A stretch of DNA of 64,000 bases from Chiridota heheva (GCA_020152595.1 JAIGNY010000750.1:687001-751000), one strand, 5' to 3'. Shown: positions 36,501 to 51,500, counted from the first letter of the stretch. Made by a program: numbers and translations. Notes: a model not told the origin generated them from the sequence alone.

Positions 36501-39500
36501 CTGTGCCCAGCCAGCTCAGCGGGCGCTGTGCCCAGCCAGCTCAGCGGGCGCTGTGCCCAGCCAGCTCAGCGGGCGCTGTGCCCAGCCAGCTCAGCGGGCG
36601 CTGTGCCCAGCCAGCTCAGCGGGCGCTGTGCCCAGCCAGCTCAGCGGGCGCTGTGCCCAGCCAGCTCAGCGGGCGCTGTGCCCAGCCAGCTCAGCGGGCG
36701 CTGTGCCCAGCCAGCTCAGCGGGCGCTGTGCCCAGCCAGCTCAGCGGGCGCTGTGCCCAGCCAGCTCAGCGGGCGCTGTGCCCAGCCAGCTCAGCGGGCG
36801 CTGTGCCCAGCCAGCTCAGCGGGCGCTGTGCCCAGCCAGCTCAGCGGGCGCTGTGCCCTGCCAGCTCAGCGGACGCTGTGCCCAGCCAGCTCAGCGGACG
36901 CTGTGCCCAGCCAGCTCAGCGGACGCTGTGCCCAGCCAGCTCAGCGGACGCTGTGCCCAGCCAGCTCAGCGGACGCTGTGCCCAGCCAGCTCAGCGGACG
37001 CTGTGCCCAGCCAGCTTAGCGGACGCAGGGCGAGCTCAGTGGATGCTGTGCCAGCTTAGCAGATGCTTTGCCAGGCAGCGGACACTGCACCGGTACCAAC
37101 CCCAGAAGAAATCTAAACTAATGTATGCCCTATTTTATAATACAAGTGTTAAATGTGTTGATGTAACATTTTAAGTTAAGTGAAGGTAACTTCACATTTG
37201 AATGTATTGAACAAGTAATCAAATTGTGGTAGATATTTGACTCTTTAAAGTAGAAGCAATATAGGGTTCATAATTTCTAAAACCTTATTTGAAAAATGAC
37301 ATTGCATATTTATTTGTTTTTATTTGTTTTGATAAGTCACACCTCTATTCAAGGCGGAGCTTGATGAATTTGATAAATTTAGGTGGAGTTTGATCAATTT
37401 GATAAAATAACGTGCAAAATCATATATGTATATGCAGTTTATATTTTTTGCAAATTATTGTCACATAGATGTGTTCAAAGAATCGAGGAATATTGAAAGG
37501 TTTTGATTATATCTTTATTAGACTAGAGGTTTTTGTCGATCAAATTCCACAGGGTTTTTATTCTAAACAGATACTAGGGTGGAGTTCAAAATCACTACTC
37601 TGAAGCCTACTCTGAATCTGAGCTTTGAAGGCGGAGCTGAGGGTTGAGCTTAATAATGTAAACCACCAGTGATACTTCCCCATTTGTGATAAATCAAGCT
37701 GATAGCAATTTATTTTGCATTTCAACCTTACTCGTAAAATCAGCAGAGATGTGAAAAATATATATTGGCCTAAAAGGAGGTGACCATGTGGGGGGAGTTT
37801 CAAAGCAGCAGAGACGTGTCCATGTGGGTGGAGTTACATAATATTGTGTGTTTGAACACTGAACAGAAATCAATTGTTTTGATCAAAAGAGTTTGGTATT
37901 TTATCCTTAAAATTCTAACCATTTATTGTTTTTAATCACCCTAGTATAGTCATTTTAGGAGGGGGATCGGGAGTGTATTTCCTGAAATCAAAAGTGTCCT
38001 TTTATCTTTTAACTTGAAAAACTAATACATAATTTCAAAGATGCACCTGCACACACTATTAGAAAGTGTTCATGTGGGAGGAGTTTCAAATCAGAAGAGA
38101 CGTGTCCATGTGGGGGTTATGAAATATTGTGTGTTTGAACACTTTATTGAAAATAAATTGTTTTGATGAAAAGAGTGTGGTATTTTATCCTTAAAATTCT
38201 AACCATTTTATTAGTTTTATTCACTCTTAGTATATTTATTTTTAGGAGCCGGCTTATCAAATATTTAGGTTCATAAGATGAATCTGTTAAACATTTCAAA
38301 AAAATGTGCAAATATCGCATGATCTGTACTAAGTCCAGAACAGTGATATATTAATTTTTGAAATCTAAAGACGTTTTTTTCTTTCTTTTCTCTCTATCCA
38401 ACAATTATTTTCATGAGACATGTATTTTAAAGAAAGTTTATTTAATTTTTTCACTATTCAAATTATTTTTCCTCAAACTTTCTTCGGGTGGTATATTATA
38501 CATGCCCTTCCTAGATTCAGTTTGACTACTTTTTTGACATATCCCATGGTTTTTAAGCCACAAAATCGCAGGACAAAATATGATAGAATATATGAAGACT
38601 TTGAGGAATCTGAGGCTATGACATCACAACTAGTCTGATTTCAGTCGTTTCTACACAAATGATACCAAACTTTAAACTTAGATATCTCCTTAATGGAATA
38701 AGATTTTCCAATGCTTCTTCCACCATTTTGTTTCTTTTGAAGTCCTCTTTCATATAAGATGGACATGATTGACCACTGAACTAGTCCTTTAACAGAATAA
38801 GATTTTTGAATGCTTTCTTAACCATTTTGTTTCTCTTGAAGTCCTCTTTCATATAAGATGGACATGCTTGACCACTGAACTAAGCCTTTAAATACAAAAA
38901 CTTGAAAAATAGTTTTCATTTTATTTTAATACTTTTGCTTTTGGAATCTTGCCAGAGAAATCAAGCAAATGATTCCCCTCAATGTCAAAGATCATTAAAT
39001 CTCAGCAAAAATCTGTTTGATTGGTTGATGAAATTCGGTAGCAAAGGTCAGTTTATGTACCAGAGAGGATAAATGAACAGAAGGAGCATTCAAAGAGAGG
39101 CTAAACTAAGGAGTACAGCAAAATACCTGAGTACTGATTGGTTGAGGGGTTGGCTGCTCGTTAATAACTGGTGATTCAACTGGCTGGCTCATTGGCTTGT
39201 CTTTAAAACAAACAAAAAGAATATGTTCATTATTAGCTATCTATACAATTACTATGGATTTTGATCTATTGTCTTACATTAAGCTAGAAAGTGATCAATA
39301 TCTTGATGATAATCGTCAATATGTTGACAGTGACACCAAAAAATGACAATAAACATGATTATTGATATCATGCAAAAGTACGTGCCAGAGATGTAGACTC
39401 ATTCTCATTAACCTTTTGTGCACCATGATCAAAACAACTTTCATTTGTAATCATTATTATTCAGTTGTCTAGACATCCAGGGCAGCAAAGAAGCTCATCT

Positions 39501-42500
39501 CAAGCAGAGCTTAACCATTACACTACTAGCGCTTTAAAAAAAAGCGAGCCTAATTTCCGTAACTTTTGTTTCATATGCATTTTTGACAACTTTCCTTTCG
39601 TTTTCTTTCCTTACAAGTTTGGTTGGAATACAGGCTAATATATTGATCTTTTGAGTAATTAAAACCAGTTGAGGAAATATTGGACAAAAATATGCAAATT
39701 AAGCAATTTTTGGCTAAATTTGGTCAACAAATGGTCAATCTTTGCAGAAGTACAACTTCTTGTCAATATCGAAAACAGATTTGTGTTACATATTTATAAT
39801 CTTTATGAAATTTACTTTCCAATGATACTAATCTATAATTTTTAGAAAGAAAGGAAAGATGAAAAACAGCTAAAATGATTATAGTCAAAAGACCCCTGAA
39901 AGCTGCAGCAGAAAAATAATTATGCAGTGGTCACAGTTAGACTCGAACCTGGAGCGCTCATGTGCTAGCCGCGTACATTTCCTCTGCACCACGTAGTCGT
40001 TCAAATTGGAGAGTTGAGATATAATTCTTGTAGGAAAGGTTCTAAATAGAGAGGGTATACCTTTATTTATATATCAAATAAAAGGATTTCAAGTACTTTC
40101 GAACGGCAGTTCAATGAAGCATGTGCGATGTACGGTTTGGGTACACAAAGTTTTGGGAAAAAACAGGTCAAAAATGGCAGAATTTCCTGAAATTTTGAAG
40201 AAATTTCTCCAGAACAAAGATTGCAGGTAGGGATTATGAAAATTAAGACCAGAAACCAATACTATCATGTCTTAGGACTTGGATGTTTGATTTTGAAGCA
40301 AAAATGTGATCTTGAAGTTAATGTAAGATTTGAAAAAAAAAAAAAACATTTAAAAAAATTTAGAAATTTTTGGTTTTACCCTTTTTCAATGTACTTCTTC
40401 TCAAAATCCTGTAATATGACCCTCAAAAAAGTTACATTTTGTGAGAGAAATATCTGAGTACTTTAAAAATGATACCACGATTACTCCTATAGGACTGTGG
40501 TAAAGTCCCGGTTTTATTTTTAGAAAAAGGTGGTTTAAAAACGGCGATACTATTTCCGCATGGTAGATGGTAGAGTAAGGGTTAAGAATGTCTGGAGCAA
40601 TCGCGACTAAAAGGGAAAGCTGGTATTTACTTCTTAACTTAAAGCAAGAGTGTCAAATCTCGATGGATGAGTGAATAGATGGGATTAAACATGCTTCAAA
40701 GAGAGAAAGTTCAAAGATCAATGCTAAAACGATTCATGGACAGCTGCAACATGGTTGGTTTGTTTGTTCGTTTGTTGATGTTTAACGACACCACAACAGT
40801 CAAGAGTCGAATATGCCAAGAGGGTGTTAGAAAACTAAGGTGCAAGAGTTAGGACAGTATGAATACATATGTTTTCTTTTCAATTAACGATTAAAAAATG
40901 AAAGCTGTCATTCAGTCTTTAAAAGTGACTGAAAAATATAAAAGATGAGTATATAAAGTGAGTCACATCACAACTGGAAATGTCAGGTTCTGGGTAATGT
41001 TGCTTGTTGATATCTATGGTCAAAGAGAGATGTCCATCATTCTTCCCTAGGACCATCCAAGATTGGAACAGGCTACCTCCTCAAGCAGCTAATGCAGACA
41101 GTCTGGGTGTGCTACATGACAAACTGGGCAGACTATTCAACACTTGCCTGGTTCAGAAAGGAGTGAGGCGTCCAGTTTTTAACTTTTAAATGTATATTTG
41201 TAAGCTTTTAGCCTTCAACTCGTATTAAACAAGAAGATTGAACTAAAATGAATATTTAAATATCTGAAAGAGAAGATGAACATAAGAACCAAACAAAAAC
41301 ACAAAAATGTGCAACAACTAACTACTACACGCATACCTTTGGGCAGGTTTCTGTGGATTGATCTGTACTTTGGCTCCACCTCTTTCTCCCTTGGCCCCTG
41401 CAATTCAAAAAAAGAAATTCGCTTTTCATCTATATGTGTAAGAAATCTTTACAACACTACCACAATCAGTGACTTTCAGAATCATTTGTAAAATATGAAA
41501 TGTAAGATTTCCCCAATTTTTGACAAAATTTAGATTTTTGTTATAGTTCAGTGAAATCCACTGAAAACAATGAATATGGCTACACTGTTTGCACTGTTCT
41601 CTCCTGACTATATCCAGCATTACTATTCAAATATCAAATTTTAATTTGACAACCAATTTTTATAAGGCTCCGGCCATCTTGACATATCACTTTCAGAATT
41701 CTCACCAATCCCACTACTTATTGCATGAGGGATTACAATTTTCAAAAATATTTTTTGTACTCCTAAAAACTTTTTTGCAGTAAAACTTTCTACAGAAAAA
41801 GCTGGTAACACGTCCGACATATCTTAGACATCATACACATTGTCATGCTATAAGATTTTAATACATTGCTTTGGAATTAATCTGATATTCCCAGATAATG
41901 CTCTGTGTATATGTCAATCTTGACAGAAATCAGTCACATCACGATGAAAGTGACAACAAAATGATATCTAAAATAAATTAGCAAAGTCGAATCTGATCGA
42001 ATACAGAAGATTCATGCATGCATGCATACGAGTCGCCGTGTGCTTGGATTCCAAGACAAAATGGTCAAAATAATGATGACCTGGCAAAACTGCCTCACTA
42101 GTGAAACAAGTTTTTCACATGCAGTTTTGAATGGCTGGCTCCCTTTCAGCATCTTTACCCTATTTCACAATTCAAATTGTTGATTTTGTCCTTTCAAGTT
42201 CTTGGGAGATTCTAAGAGCTAATTTATCTTCTAGGTTCCCCAGATCTTGCAGATAATTCCTGCTGTGCATCATATTTAATTGTAATTTTACCTTTGCTGC
42301 AACATTTACTCACTGCTTTATCAGATTTCAAGAGGCAATACATTTATTTGGCGACACAAATATTTTGCTAATTAAAGGTACATATGGACAAGAGGTAGCA
42401 AAAATATGAGCTTAAATGTTTGAAAATCTACTAAAAACCATGCAAACAGCAAAAGTCCAAAACTGACCATTTCATAGCATTTTAAAAGTGAGATACCTAA

Positions 42501-45500
42501 TTAGCATAAATTGTGCAATCTTTTGTGACCTAACTTGGAATAGGACAACTAGAAAATTGTTCATGTTAACTTAATTGTTTTTTGATCCTTCCCCCAAATA
42601 TTTTGAATGGGAAGTTGGCTATAGTGAACAGAAAATTGGATATTATTATAACCTTGGCCCAGATTTAGCAGCAAAATGCAATTTGAGTCTTTGAGAACCT
42701 TTGACATTTGAAATCTGGGAAAGAAATATAAAGAATTAATTTAAAGAATTTTAGCTGTATTTCCTTTTCATATATCTTCACTTTTGTACATGCTGAAATT
42801 TTGTCCTAATTTGTATTTGTTATTACTTAAAGCTACAAGTGCTACTGTGACCATTTACACACTGTTCTGCTAAGAATTGAAATCTGAAAAATAAATGTCT
42901 GTTCACCAATAAAATAAACGTGGTTCAAAACATGTGATTCAAAACATGTGGTTCAAAAAATGCAGTTCAAAACATGTGGTTCAAAACATGTGGTTCAAAA
43001 CACGTGGTTCAAAACATGTGGTTCAAAACATGTGGTTCAAAACATGTGGTTCAAAACATGTGGTTCAAAACACGTGGTTCAAAACACATGGTTCAAAACA
43101 CGTGGTTCAAAACACGTGGTTTAAAACACGTGGTTCAAAACATATAGTTCGTAACATGTGGTTCATAACATGTCGTTCAAACACATTCAAAACACATGGT
43201 TAAACACACATGGTTAAAAACACGTGGTTAAAAATGTGGTTCGAAACATGTGGTTCAAAACACGTAGTTCCAAACATGTGGTTCATAAACAATTATGTAT
43301 ACACAACTGACTGTTATTGTCTTATTCTAATGTTAAAATGTAAAGCGAAAGCAAATGGCATGATGAATGATATAAACAATTAATTGCAGTACATGTGCCC
43401 AGATTTTTCAATTTATGAAAACAGAGAAAATGCTGATGCCACATTTTCTCAACATATGTTTGCTTGCATTGTTTGATTATTAGAAAAGAAATGATGAGTA
43501 CAAATATGGTGAAATGTATCTACTCATATGAAAGTACACTGTGTCATCAGCTTTTTATTGATACAAAATTATATACAACAGAACAATAGTTCTCATGTGA
43601 TTGAAAAAAAAATTAAAAGAGAAAAAGCTAGGAAATGTTTGAAAGAAATTTGACTTCAATCAAACACTTGTTTCTTCTACGCAATGGTAAGTTTGTATGT
43701 CATGGTAAAGAAGTTAAACACTTTTTACAGTGAAAATAAAGACCTAAATTGATTGATTAAAGAGGATTGCAGCTCTGCATTTACACCACCAAATAGAAAT
43801 ATACGTAAGTCACAAGTGATCTATATGCTTTGAAGAGAGGATTATTATACCACGATGATTATCCAAAAAATGAAAAATGAAAATCTTTCTGTCTTAGTTA
43901 TTGTCTTATTTTCTACTAAATTTCTGAAGAAAAAAAAAAACAGCAATTGAATTAAACTTCCCAGGAAAGAAACAAGAGTTGACCAAAAACAAATTGTTTT
44001 TTAGGCAGGATAAGATAAGGGGATTTCCTAAGTCTTGTGAATCTTTTCTGATGGGCAACTAAGCCAGTAGTAATATAAGTTAGCGTAATCCTAGTCCAAA
44101 CCACACACAATACCATTCCACTCACATATATAACAAACACAGATATCACACTCATTGTGAAGAAACAGCTGAATTTTTTTTGTCTCATTTCACAATGAAC
44201 GTAACATTCTGAGTCAGTTCATATGTAAATCCAGTTCTTCAGAAATTTTCCTCTAAAATACATAAACTCTTCATTTTTTTTCTAAAATCTTGCGGAGCAA
44301 GACATGGTAATTCTTGATTAGCATGAAACATTTCTTACACATTGTACAATGCTTACACATAAACACAGGAAGAATAATTTGTTTGTTTGTTTGTTTGATG
44401 AGGGCTAAACGGCACTACAACAATGAGGGTCAAATTGTGCCTTAAAGGTTAGATCATTCTAGAGGTAGGAAGGAAAGAAAACAGGGGAAGAATGAGAAAA
44501 ATACAAGAACAAAAAGTCAGAAAGCTGTGATCGAGAGGGGAGGTGCATGGGTGAAAAAGACAAAGTAGAGAGGGGGGTGGAAGAGGAGAATTAAATAAGG
44601 TTGTAGAGGGAGGCATAATAAAGGAAGGAGATAATTTTATACATAGGGTTTTTCTGGAAGAACTCAGCAATTGAGTTGTGGGGGGCGAGAGAAGCTCTGG
44701 GAAGGTTGTACAGGGGGCAAGCAAAGAGAACGTGATGGACTGTGAGGAAGAATAGAAAAACTGTACAGCAATTTGAATTATGGAAGAAAGAAATTCTTCT
44801 TTGGAAACCAATGCTATTTTTAGATGTAAAAATGTTCACGATTTTCATGAGAAAATTTGAATAAAATGCCTGCAATCATTTCAATGTGTTGATGGAAATA
44901 GCTGCTGACAAGTTGTTTGGAGAAAAATGGAATTTTTTATATTTAAAATGAGTGCAATCAAGTTGATGAGAGAGAGACTGTATTTATGGAAATAGTCCCT
45001 GACGAGTTGTTTTGGAAAGAACTGACCTTGTGGGTTACGTCTACTGGCGCCTCCAAGGTACAATAGATTGCATCCTCAGCATCGGTGCTCTACCCAACAA
45101 AAAGCAAGGACAACAATACCTCAACATCCAAGTCCCATAATAGTCAAGTGTTATGAGGGGGTGAAAATGCACAAGTTAAACCATGCGTGCAAAATATAAG
45201 GAAGAATCCAAGGGACGGAGGTGGAGCTTTTTATTTTCTTCCCTTAAAAGTATTTTTTGAGGTTAGTGCAATCCTTTGTGACCTTTCAAGCAAAAAAATA
45301 TGAAGCTCAAAACATGGTCTCATCTTGTGACATAACATTGTATTGTTAATACAAAACTTTTTTTGTTCTCAAGAAGTGTTTTTTCTTTTTCTTTGTCGTG
45401 AACATTTTTTGGTACAACTTACACCCCCATTCTCCATCCCCCCCCCCTATATTAAAGTTAATATACCATGCAGAACTCTACTCTTGAACCTCAATAGGGA

Positions 45501-48500
45501 AAATAAAGTTAATATACCATGCAAACCTGCACTCTTGAACCTTCAGAGGAAAAATAAAGTTAATATACCATGCAAAACTAAACTCTTGAACCTTCAGAGG
45601 GAAAATAAAGTTAATATACCATGCAAAACTAAATTCTTGAACCTTCAGAGGGAAGATAAAGTTAATATACCATGCAAAACTTTCCATAAGAGAATTTAAC
45701 ACATTACAGTTATACATTATCATACAGTAAGAAGCTATCGATGATTAACAAGGCTAATCAGTTGAAAGATCTTTAAATAACCATCATCAACTTCACTCTA
45801 GTAAAATGGAAACCCTACGTATACATGTTAGCCAGATAACCACAACAAGCATGTCCTTAATGAATGCAAAATCATTCTTAGCACTCATTTACACCATTCA
45901 CAATCAATTTTCCAAACAAGAATTCACACAACTACATACTATTCAAAGCACTACATACTATTCAAAGCACTGTATACTATTCAAAGCACTACATACTATT
46001 CAAAGCACTACATGCAATTCAAAGCACTACATACTATTCAAAGCACTACATACTATTTAAAGCACTACATACTATTCAAAGCACTACATACTATTCAAAG
46101 CACTACATACTATTCAAAGCACTTCATACTATTCGAAGCACTACATACTATTCAAAGCACTACATACTATTCAAAGCACTACATACTATTCAAAGCACTA
46201 CATACTATTCAAAGCACTACATACTATTCAAAGCACTACATACTATTCAAAGCACTACATACTATTCAAAGCACTACATACTATTCAAAGCACTACATAC
46301 TATTCAAAGCACTACAAACTATTCAAAGCACTACATACTATTCAAAGCACTACAAACTATTCAAAGCACTACATACTATTCAAAGCACTACATACTATTC
46401 AAAGCACTACATACTATTCAAAGCACTACATACTATTTCAAAGCACTACATACAATTCAAAGCACTACATACAATTCAAAGCACTACATACTATTCAAAG
46501 CACTACATACTATTCAAAGCACTACATACTATTCAAAGCACTACATACTATTCAAAGCACTACAGCACTATTCAAAGCACTACATACTATTCAAAACACT
46601 ACATACTATTCAAAGCACTACATACTATTCAAAGCACTACATACTATTCAAAGCACTACATACTATTCAAAGCACTACATACTATTCAAAGCACTACATA
46701 CTATTCAAAGCACTACATACTATTCAAAGCACTACATACTATTCAAAGCACTACATACTCAAATTCATACTATTCAAAGCACTACATACTATTCAAAGCA
46801 CTACATACTATTCAAAGCACTACATACTATTCAAAGCACTATATACTATTAAACTCAATTGAGGTAACACGTTTTGTGTACCAACAGTATTCATTTACAT
46901 CCATAAACAATCCCAAGAATATTTGAGGCAAACAAATCATAATAGGCACTTAAATTCCTCACGATGAGTAATAAAGAGGCGTACGTTTCCAAAAAAATTG
47001 CATTAGACTTGGTAAAATAAATTCACCTATTAATTTATTCCACGTGTACAGAAGATGGCAACTAACATATATAATGGCATCAAAAGGTTGTTTAATACTT
47101 TTTTGACAGCACATTGATACTTACTATGCTTCAATGTACGTTCTTGGTTGGTTTGTGGATGTTTAACGGCACCGCTACAGTCAGAGTCCCATGTGCCAGT
47201 ACATTCTTGACATATAATTCACAACTAATCAAGCATGGTCAATTGCAAACCTCAAAATCAACTGAAACTTTTCGCACATTTTAATGATCACAAAACCCAA
47301 AATTGAAAGATTTCTTCCAAAAAATCCAACTGGTTCTAAGACTCTTTATATTCTGAAAGTTATTAAGCTGTAAAATCAGGAATTAGTAATGAAAATCTGA
47401 CATACTTCTACTTTGTAAAAGGTTTCATCTAAATGTTGACTCCATACGTCCAAGAACCTTAAAAAAAATTATCTCAATGACTTGTAGATCCACTTAAATT
47501 TAAAGTAATCTAAGTAATTTATTTTAATCCCGAAAATAATACCAGCAACCTGCCATTATCCATATAAATAGTTGTCCCATTAATATAGACACCAAAAGCA
47601 CACTGACCTTTTCTTTCCTAGCTGCTTCCCAATCCACAGTGCAATACAAGTCAAAACTATCATCAGTTCTCTACCATCACAGAGAAAGAGCAATAAGTGA
47701 ACAAAACATCCCATTACAATGAGAAATTAAGGAATGTGATTACTATCTAAAGTGTTAAAGCCAACAACAAAATGCAAAGGAAATCAACACCACAATATAT
47801 TCAATAATCTTTAAATATCTATATACAAAAATGGTAAATGTCATGCAGATTATTATTAAAGTGCATCACACAGTGCATCGTAAGCTACGATATTCTTCCT
47901 GTTAGAATAACTAATACATGTATTTACTTTCATTTTTGGTGTAGTTTATACTTCACTGAAAAGAAGAAAGTGTACGCTTTAAGTATAAGGTCAGAGGTCA
48001 TCTGATGGAGACTGGTTGTTATTGATCCATACAACAGGAAACACAGACATGTGCACTTTTCTATGTGCACATATAGATATGTGCACTTTTCTATGTGCAC
48101 ATATACACATGTGCACATATAGACATATACACATGTGCACATATACACATAAATGCACATATCGACATCTGCACTTTTCTATGTGCACATATCGACATGT
48201 GCACTTTTCTATGTGCACATATACACATGTGCACATATAGACATATACACATGTGCACATAAATGCACATATAGACATCTGCACTTTTCTATGTGCACAT
48301 ATCGACATGTGCACTTTTCTATGTGCACATAAATAAGTGTATATAGAAATTGGTCCTCACATGGGAGTCTTAAATAAAAAATAACTTATGCAAATAAAAA
48401 AGGTCAAATTTTATGACCCTCAGAGACATCCTTCTGCCTTGCAAGGCCCTATTATTCTACACTAAGCTTCTCTATGAATGAAATAAAATTCAACTTTAAC

Positions 48501-51500
48501 TTTGAACGCATGGTGTATAGTAATTACTTGCAACCAACTGTGGAAAAGAATACAATCTACATACAATTAAAGTGTAAGTTGTGCATATTGTCATATTGTT
48601 AGTTGCGCATACACTAAAGTGTTAGCATAACATACATCAGATTTAGTTGCGCGTTTTATCAACAGAAAATAATTAATAAAAACATTTGTGAGTTATTATG
48701 TGTGGATATTAAAAGAAACAATATGCTACATAAACAAGAATTGGGGGGGGGGGGGGATTGCAGGACGGTCATCAAACAAATGGATACACATACAAAGGCA
48801 GATCCAGATGCCCATCACAGCATCATTCATCCTTTAGGGTCTCAGAATTTTATTTCAGTCCTTATTTTCACAATGTAATATTTACCCCTGATCACCATAA
48901 ATAGTTTGAACAAATTTCCTAATTAATTTCTGGCCGAGAATTTCTCATGACTTTTTCTTTTCGATCTTTGATGGGATTCATTATTCTGAATCAACATTTT
49001 ATCAATATTCTGTGATCTTGGTCCCACTTGTATTGACTTCGTGCCAGCTTGATGTCATGAAAATATCAGGAGATTTGATTGATTTTGGGAATAATTCCTC
49101 ATAATTCAACCGCTAATCTATTAATGTATTGGTAATCTTTTAATGTGGTGACAAAAATTCACCTATTGTGAGGTGATAATGCCTTAAAATTCAAGTCAAA
49201 AGGAAACAATTAGACCATTTTCAGAAGACCTGGATCCACCTTTGAAGATATAATGCACAATTAACCTTTGACCTATAGAAAGAGACAAGGAGTAAACTGA
49301 CCTTTGACTTGTCAACGTTCCTGTTCACAACACTATAGAGAGGTGTATCATCACAAGCAACCTACCCGTTTGAGAGAAACAGCAGTGGGTTTACAAATAA
49401 AGACCGACAGATATATATACACACCACAAGGACTGCTACATTGGGAGGGTAGGACTGCACATGATACTTAAAAAGCTAGGTGTTATAAACTGTCATTAGA
49501 ATGGTTTCTGTCTTAAAATATCGAAGCGCTAAGCATGCAAAATAGTATGGTAGTCCACTCTGGTGAGAAACATGCAAATACTATCAGTGACGTATTACAA
49601 GGATGGGTACAGAACCACTCATGCATGTTGGCAGTACAATAAATCACCGAGACACATGAAAGTTTAATGATTTCAATTTCTACTAATAATCATTATCATG
49701 TAGCCCATTTGGTGCAATGATTCAGATTCCACAAGTATTCATTGTTATGTGTGTAATTCATGACATGTGAGAAATCAAATTCTATAAATATTTACCACCA
49801 TGAAACCCATTTGGTGCAATGAATCCAATTACACAGAATCATTATCATGTAACCCATTTAGTGCGATGATTCAAATAACACAAATAATCATTATCATTCT
49901 AATCCATTTAGTGCAATGTTTCAAATAACACAAATAATCATTATCATTTAACCCATTTGGTGCAATGATTCAAATAACACAAAATCATTATCATGTAACC
50001 CATTTAGTGTAATGATTCAAATAACACAAAATCATTATCATGTAACCCATTTAGTGTAATGATTCAAATAACACAAAATCATTATCATTCTAACCCATTT
50101 AGTGTAATGATTCAAATTACACAAATAATCATTATCATTTTAACCCATTTAGTGCAATGTTTCAAATAACACAAATAATCATTATTATTCTAACCCATTT
50201 AGTGCAATGTTTCAAATAACACAAATAATCATTATCATGTAACACATTTAGTGTAATGATTAAAATTACACAAATAATCATTATCATGTAACCCATTTGG
50301 TGTAATGATTCCATTAACACAAATAATCATTTCAATGTAACGCAAGTGCAACAATGCAGAATCAAATATATAATTATTATCAAGCAATGACTCAGCTCGT
50401 AATAACCATTATTATGTAACCCAATGGGTGCAATTGCACAGGTTCCACAAATACCAATTACTGTGTAACCCATTAAATAATTATCCTCATGCCTGTAAGG
50501 CATCCTGAGAAAAAATATCTCTACTTAAATGTAACACTTTTTTTGTAAAACAAAATTTCAGATTCCCTTAATATTCACTATTATGTAACCTATTGGATGT
50601 GTGTGGAATACAAAATTTACATATGTACAAGTTAACATGGACTAAAAGCTTATCAGTAGTGACAACATGCAGTAAGACACATGTAAATGGTCATGCTCAG
50701 TTATTATCTACAAATTGAAAGCTGAAAGCTAAAAGCAGAACTTAATTGATCACAAAAAAACATTAAGTCAATCAATGGCTTACCTCCCCTGATTCGTTTA
50801 CTGAATCCATAATATCATCCACTGTTTGGTGAAAGTCAGGTCTCTGTAAAAACAATGATGAAATCATACAAGACTGAAAAGGTTTGACACATGAATGAAT
50901 GCTTAAGCAGAATGTGAGGAATGGTAATTACTGTACTTGTCAATCAATGTCCAGATTAAACCGAGTCTGTACTAAGTACAAGTGAAAGTGCAAGCGATGA
51001 TTAGAACCTAAACAAATCTTCCTTAGATCTCTTACTTTTACATTTATCGTCTTATGTGCTTAAAGGGATACAATGCTGCATACAATAGAAAAACTACCTG
51101 AGATCCCTCATGTCCACATTAAGGCTGTTATTACCTTCAAAACCATACATTGTGTGCACATTAAGAATGCACTTCTAATTCAAATTGAAGCATCTCCACA
51201 ATATTGGTGCATTCTACAATGTATCCTAATTCTTTTGAAGTCTGGTCTGATTGTTTCAACTGCTATTCAGGCCAGGTATCAGTTCTTTTGAGACAAAATT
51301 TCCATTATTTCCATTTCCTTTCAAGCAAGTTATAATTTGCTACTGAGACCAAGGCAAAGTGTTCCCAGTTCTTTTGAGGCTAGACCAAGGATTATTATTC
51401 TTGGTTTTTTTGAGGTGAGAAACTTCAAAATACCAGAAACTTCCATTAGGTTCTAACTTATTGTGAACACCCATCAACGACAGACTGATCAATATGTCCC

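Noticed and set aside
36253..37174. Plus-strand frames of 238-298 codons (Ala/Pro/Ser/Gln-rich)
   Set aside because: Pure translation of the 25-bp array in all three phases, antisense to a FAK intron.
46012..46926. 304-codon plus-strand frame
   Set aside because: Translation of the 19-bp array; non-repeat sequence is only the last few dozen residues and shows no family.
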